Position numbers and translations under genes: made by a program. The notes under the pieces were generated by a model, which searched no databases, had not been told where the DNA came from, and saw nothing but the letters and a program-made list of their open reading frames with translations. A DNA stretch of 13,449 nt from Ruminococcus sp. (GTDB taxonomy: Bacteria; Bacillota; Clostridia; Oscillospirales; Ruminococcaceae), in assembly GCA_017961625.1 (NCBI GenBank), contig JAGCWY010000114.1, positions 1 to 13,449 of the forward strand, in the 5' to 3' direction. This document shows positions 12,274 through 13,449 of this stretch, piece after piece. Positions within the stretch are counted from its first letter, which is position 1. Each line of letters begins with the position of its first letter.

Positions 12274-13296
12274 ATGCCTGACTATGTAAAGAAATTTGAT
12301 CTCGGCGGTACTGATATCTATATCAAGGACGAGACTGCGAGAAATAGTATCGCGGATATCCCGCATAATTTGTACTCTAAAGCCGAAAAAGGAAAGAATA
12401 TCGTTTTCATCGGTGACAGCTGGACAGTAGGATCCGGAGCTGATGATCCTGATACTGAGAAGTTCAGCACAGTCCTCTGTGAGTCTCTCGGTATGAATGA
12501 GATAAATCTCGGCGTTTCCGGTTCCGGATTTGCAAGGCCGACTCCGTTTCAGGATCAGGCTGATGCTGCGATCTTACTTCCGGTAGCAGACAGACGCAAT
12601 ACGAACATCATCATGATTGTCGGAGGTATGAACGATCTCAGACATACCGACGATGAGACTTTTGCTCAGGCATCAGCCGGCATCAGCGGACTGATATCTA
12701 CTCTGGTTCCTTATTTCCCTAATGCTGTAATATGCTTCGCGATAAATACCATTCCATATGAAACAACAGCAACGATGCGGGATTGGATCGAAAGAATGAA
12801 GCAGTATATCACAGCCCGCACGAAGGCTCATGCCATTCTGTTTGACACATTCACACAGATATTTATCAGCAATGTGAACCTGTTTGCTCCCGGCCTTATC
12901 AATCCTACAACATACGGCCACGCAAGGATCGCAGGATACCTGAAAAATGCTCTCCTGGGCGGTGTTTATGCAAATCCGTTAAGAGATACCGACGAGATAA
13001 CATGGACCCGTACAGGCTATTCAACAGGCAGCGGCGGTCATATATACACCGATGGTAAGTTCGTATATGTCGAGCAGACACGCATCGATATGGCATCTGA
13101 AACAGGCAGCCATATCTGCGGATCCGTTCCCTCAGGCCTCATTCCTGCCCGGAACGTATACTTCCCGATCTATCATACAACCGATGGTATTATCGGCACC
13201 GGTGTTATCAACTCCTCCGGTGGCGTTTATATCAATCAGACTACAGCTCACGATAGCGCTTACATCGGTTCCCTGATGTACCTCTGCGCAAAATAA
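12274..13296 (+). CDS. SGNH-hydrolase-like tail / receptor-binding protein (340 aa)
   Basis: The N terminus (FDLGGTDIYIKDETARN) is of the type found on phage tail fibres. Residues about 42-228 form an SGNH/GDSL-type domain: block I FIGDSWTVGSG (S49 nucleophile), block II glycine near LGVSGSG (80-85), block III GGMND (117-121, N120). In block V the usual catalytic Asp/His is not evident: the region reads LINPTTYGHARIAGYL, with N210 where His is expected. The C-terminal domain (236-340) is beta-rich with a HIYTDGKFVYV strand and GLIPARNVYFP, like C-terminal receptor-binding sandwiches. It likely binds and may deacetylate cell-surface glycans. GAGGAGG (12259-12265) precedes the ATG. It is the last gene, before a strong terminator. 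Confidence 0.85.
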   Translation: MPDYVKKFDLGGTDIYIKDETARNSIADIPHNLYSKAEKGKNIVFIGDSWTVGSGADDPDTEKFSTVLCESLGMNEINLGVSGSGFARPTPFQDQADAAILLPVADRRNTNIIMIVGGMNDLRHTDDETFAQASAGISGLISTLVPYFPNAVICFAINTIPYETTATMRDWIERMKQYITARTKAHAILFDTFTQIFISNVNLFAPGLINPTTYGHARIAGYLKNALLGGVYANPLRDTDEITWTRTGYSTGSGGHIYTDGKFVYVEQTRIDMASETGSHICGSVPSGLIPARNVYFPIYHTTDGIIGTGVINSSGGVYINQTTAHDSAYIGSLMYLCAK

Positions 13297-13311
13297 GATC
13301 CAAACCATATC

Positions 13312-13340
13312 AAGGCTCTGCAACGTGCAGAGCCTTTTTT
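13312..13340 (+). terminator. Strong intrinsic terminator at the right end
   Basis: AAGGCTCTGC (13312-13321) pairs perfectly with GCAGAGCCTT (13327-13336), loop AACGT, followed by T to 13340. It sits 15 bases after the last stop codon and keeps transcription out of the right terminal repeat. Confidence 0.93.
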
Positions 13341-13358
13341 CATACCCTACCCCATTAA

Positions 13359-13394
13359 CACTCACGCAAACCGAATAGCACTCACGCAAACCGA
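13359..13394 (+). repeat. 20-bp tandem unit at the right end only
   Basis: CACTCACGCAAACCGA occurs at 13359-13374 and again at 13379-13394, a 20-bp period. The left end has one copy (reverse complement, 56-71). The extra unit straddles the inner edge of the 74-bp repeat. After it the homology with the left end resumes (ACCCCATTA, 13349-13357), so the right end is the left end plus one 20-bp duplication (or the left lost one). Confidence 0.93.
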
Positions 13395-13449
13395 GTGCCA
13401 GCGTAGTGTAAAGGGGAAATACTTTACGAACCCCTATTTACCTTATCCC
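13376..13449 (-). repeat. Right inverted terminal repeat and replication origin
   Basis: This is the exact reverse complement of bases 1-74, ending ...CCTTATCCC-3', so both 5' ends start GGGATAAGG. It would serve as the second origin with a covalently attached terminal protein. It differs from the left end only on its inner side, through the 20-bp tandem duplication. Confidence 0.95.

Noticed and set aside
12045..13296. The 71-aa anchor gene and SGNH gene as one gene broken by a frameshift
   Set aside because: Each has its own strong ribosome binding site and the SGNH protein has its own tail-type N terminus; a split device is more likely, though reads should be checked.

Overview
The window reads as one complete, very small linear genome of a podovirus with a protein-primed, phi29-type replication and packaging system. 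Both ends are flush with a perfect 74-bp inverted terminal repeat (1-74 and 13376-13449). It encodes a family B protein-primed DNA polymerase, preceded by a candidate terminal protein, and the phi29-type virion set: packaging ATPase, HK97-fold-like major capsid protein, tail knob, connector/portal and lower collar. There are 21 supportable coding genes in 13.4 kb, all on the + strand and mostly overlapping or a few bases apart. Strong GGAGG ribosome binding sites, sigma-A-like promoter hexamers, moderate GC and a lysin with a CHAP domain and aromatic/Gly-rich C-terminal repeats all suggest a Gram-positive host, most likely a gut Clostridia-type Firmicute. The host assignment is inference. No integrase, repressor, tRNA, CRISPR array or insertion sequence is visible, so a lytic life cycle is likely.

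Left (early) region, 1-4283: terminal repeat, then a TTGACA/TAGAAT promoter (90-118) and a run of small genes. These are a one-helix membrane peptide, two tandem Cys-rich paralogues that may bind zinc, three unidentified small proteins, a candidate terminal protein (196 aa), the DNA polymerase (678 aa), a DUF3789-like membrane peptide and a single-stranded DNA-binding protein. An intrinsic terminator (4255-4283) closes this block.

Central region, 4299-6643: packaging ATPase, then a 168-base gene-free gap, then a holin-like peptide and a CHAP endolysin. The gap holds what I consider the key find: a promoter, a roughly 100-nt structured RNA and a U-rich end. Its fold has the layout of phi29 packaging RNA (pRNA): a long 5'/3' closing helix, an arm with a 5'-side bulge, and a second hairpin whose loop is perfectly complementary to that bulge (GAACA with UGUUC).

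Right (structural) region, 6666-13345: a small candidate scaffold protein, a mosaic surface or head-fibre-like protein, the major capsid protein, the tail knob with a hydrophobic Gly/Ala segment, the connector and the lower collar protein. The lower collar gene carries two different in-frame tandem repeat arrays (18 bp x 8 and 36 bp x 4). A short stand-alone virion-anchor protein and an SGNH-hydrolase-like receptor-binding protein follow, then a strong terminator. The right terminal repeat has an extra 20-bp tandem unit absent from the left end.

Working model: the terminal protein and polymerase start replication at each end, with SSB coating displaced strands. The capsid, scaffold and connector form the prohead. 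The ATPase, probably with the candidate pRNA ring, packages the DNA. Knob, collar, anchor and SGNH protein form the short tail and host-recognition parts, and holin plus CHAP lysin release progeny.
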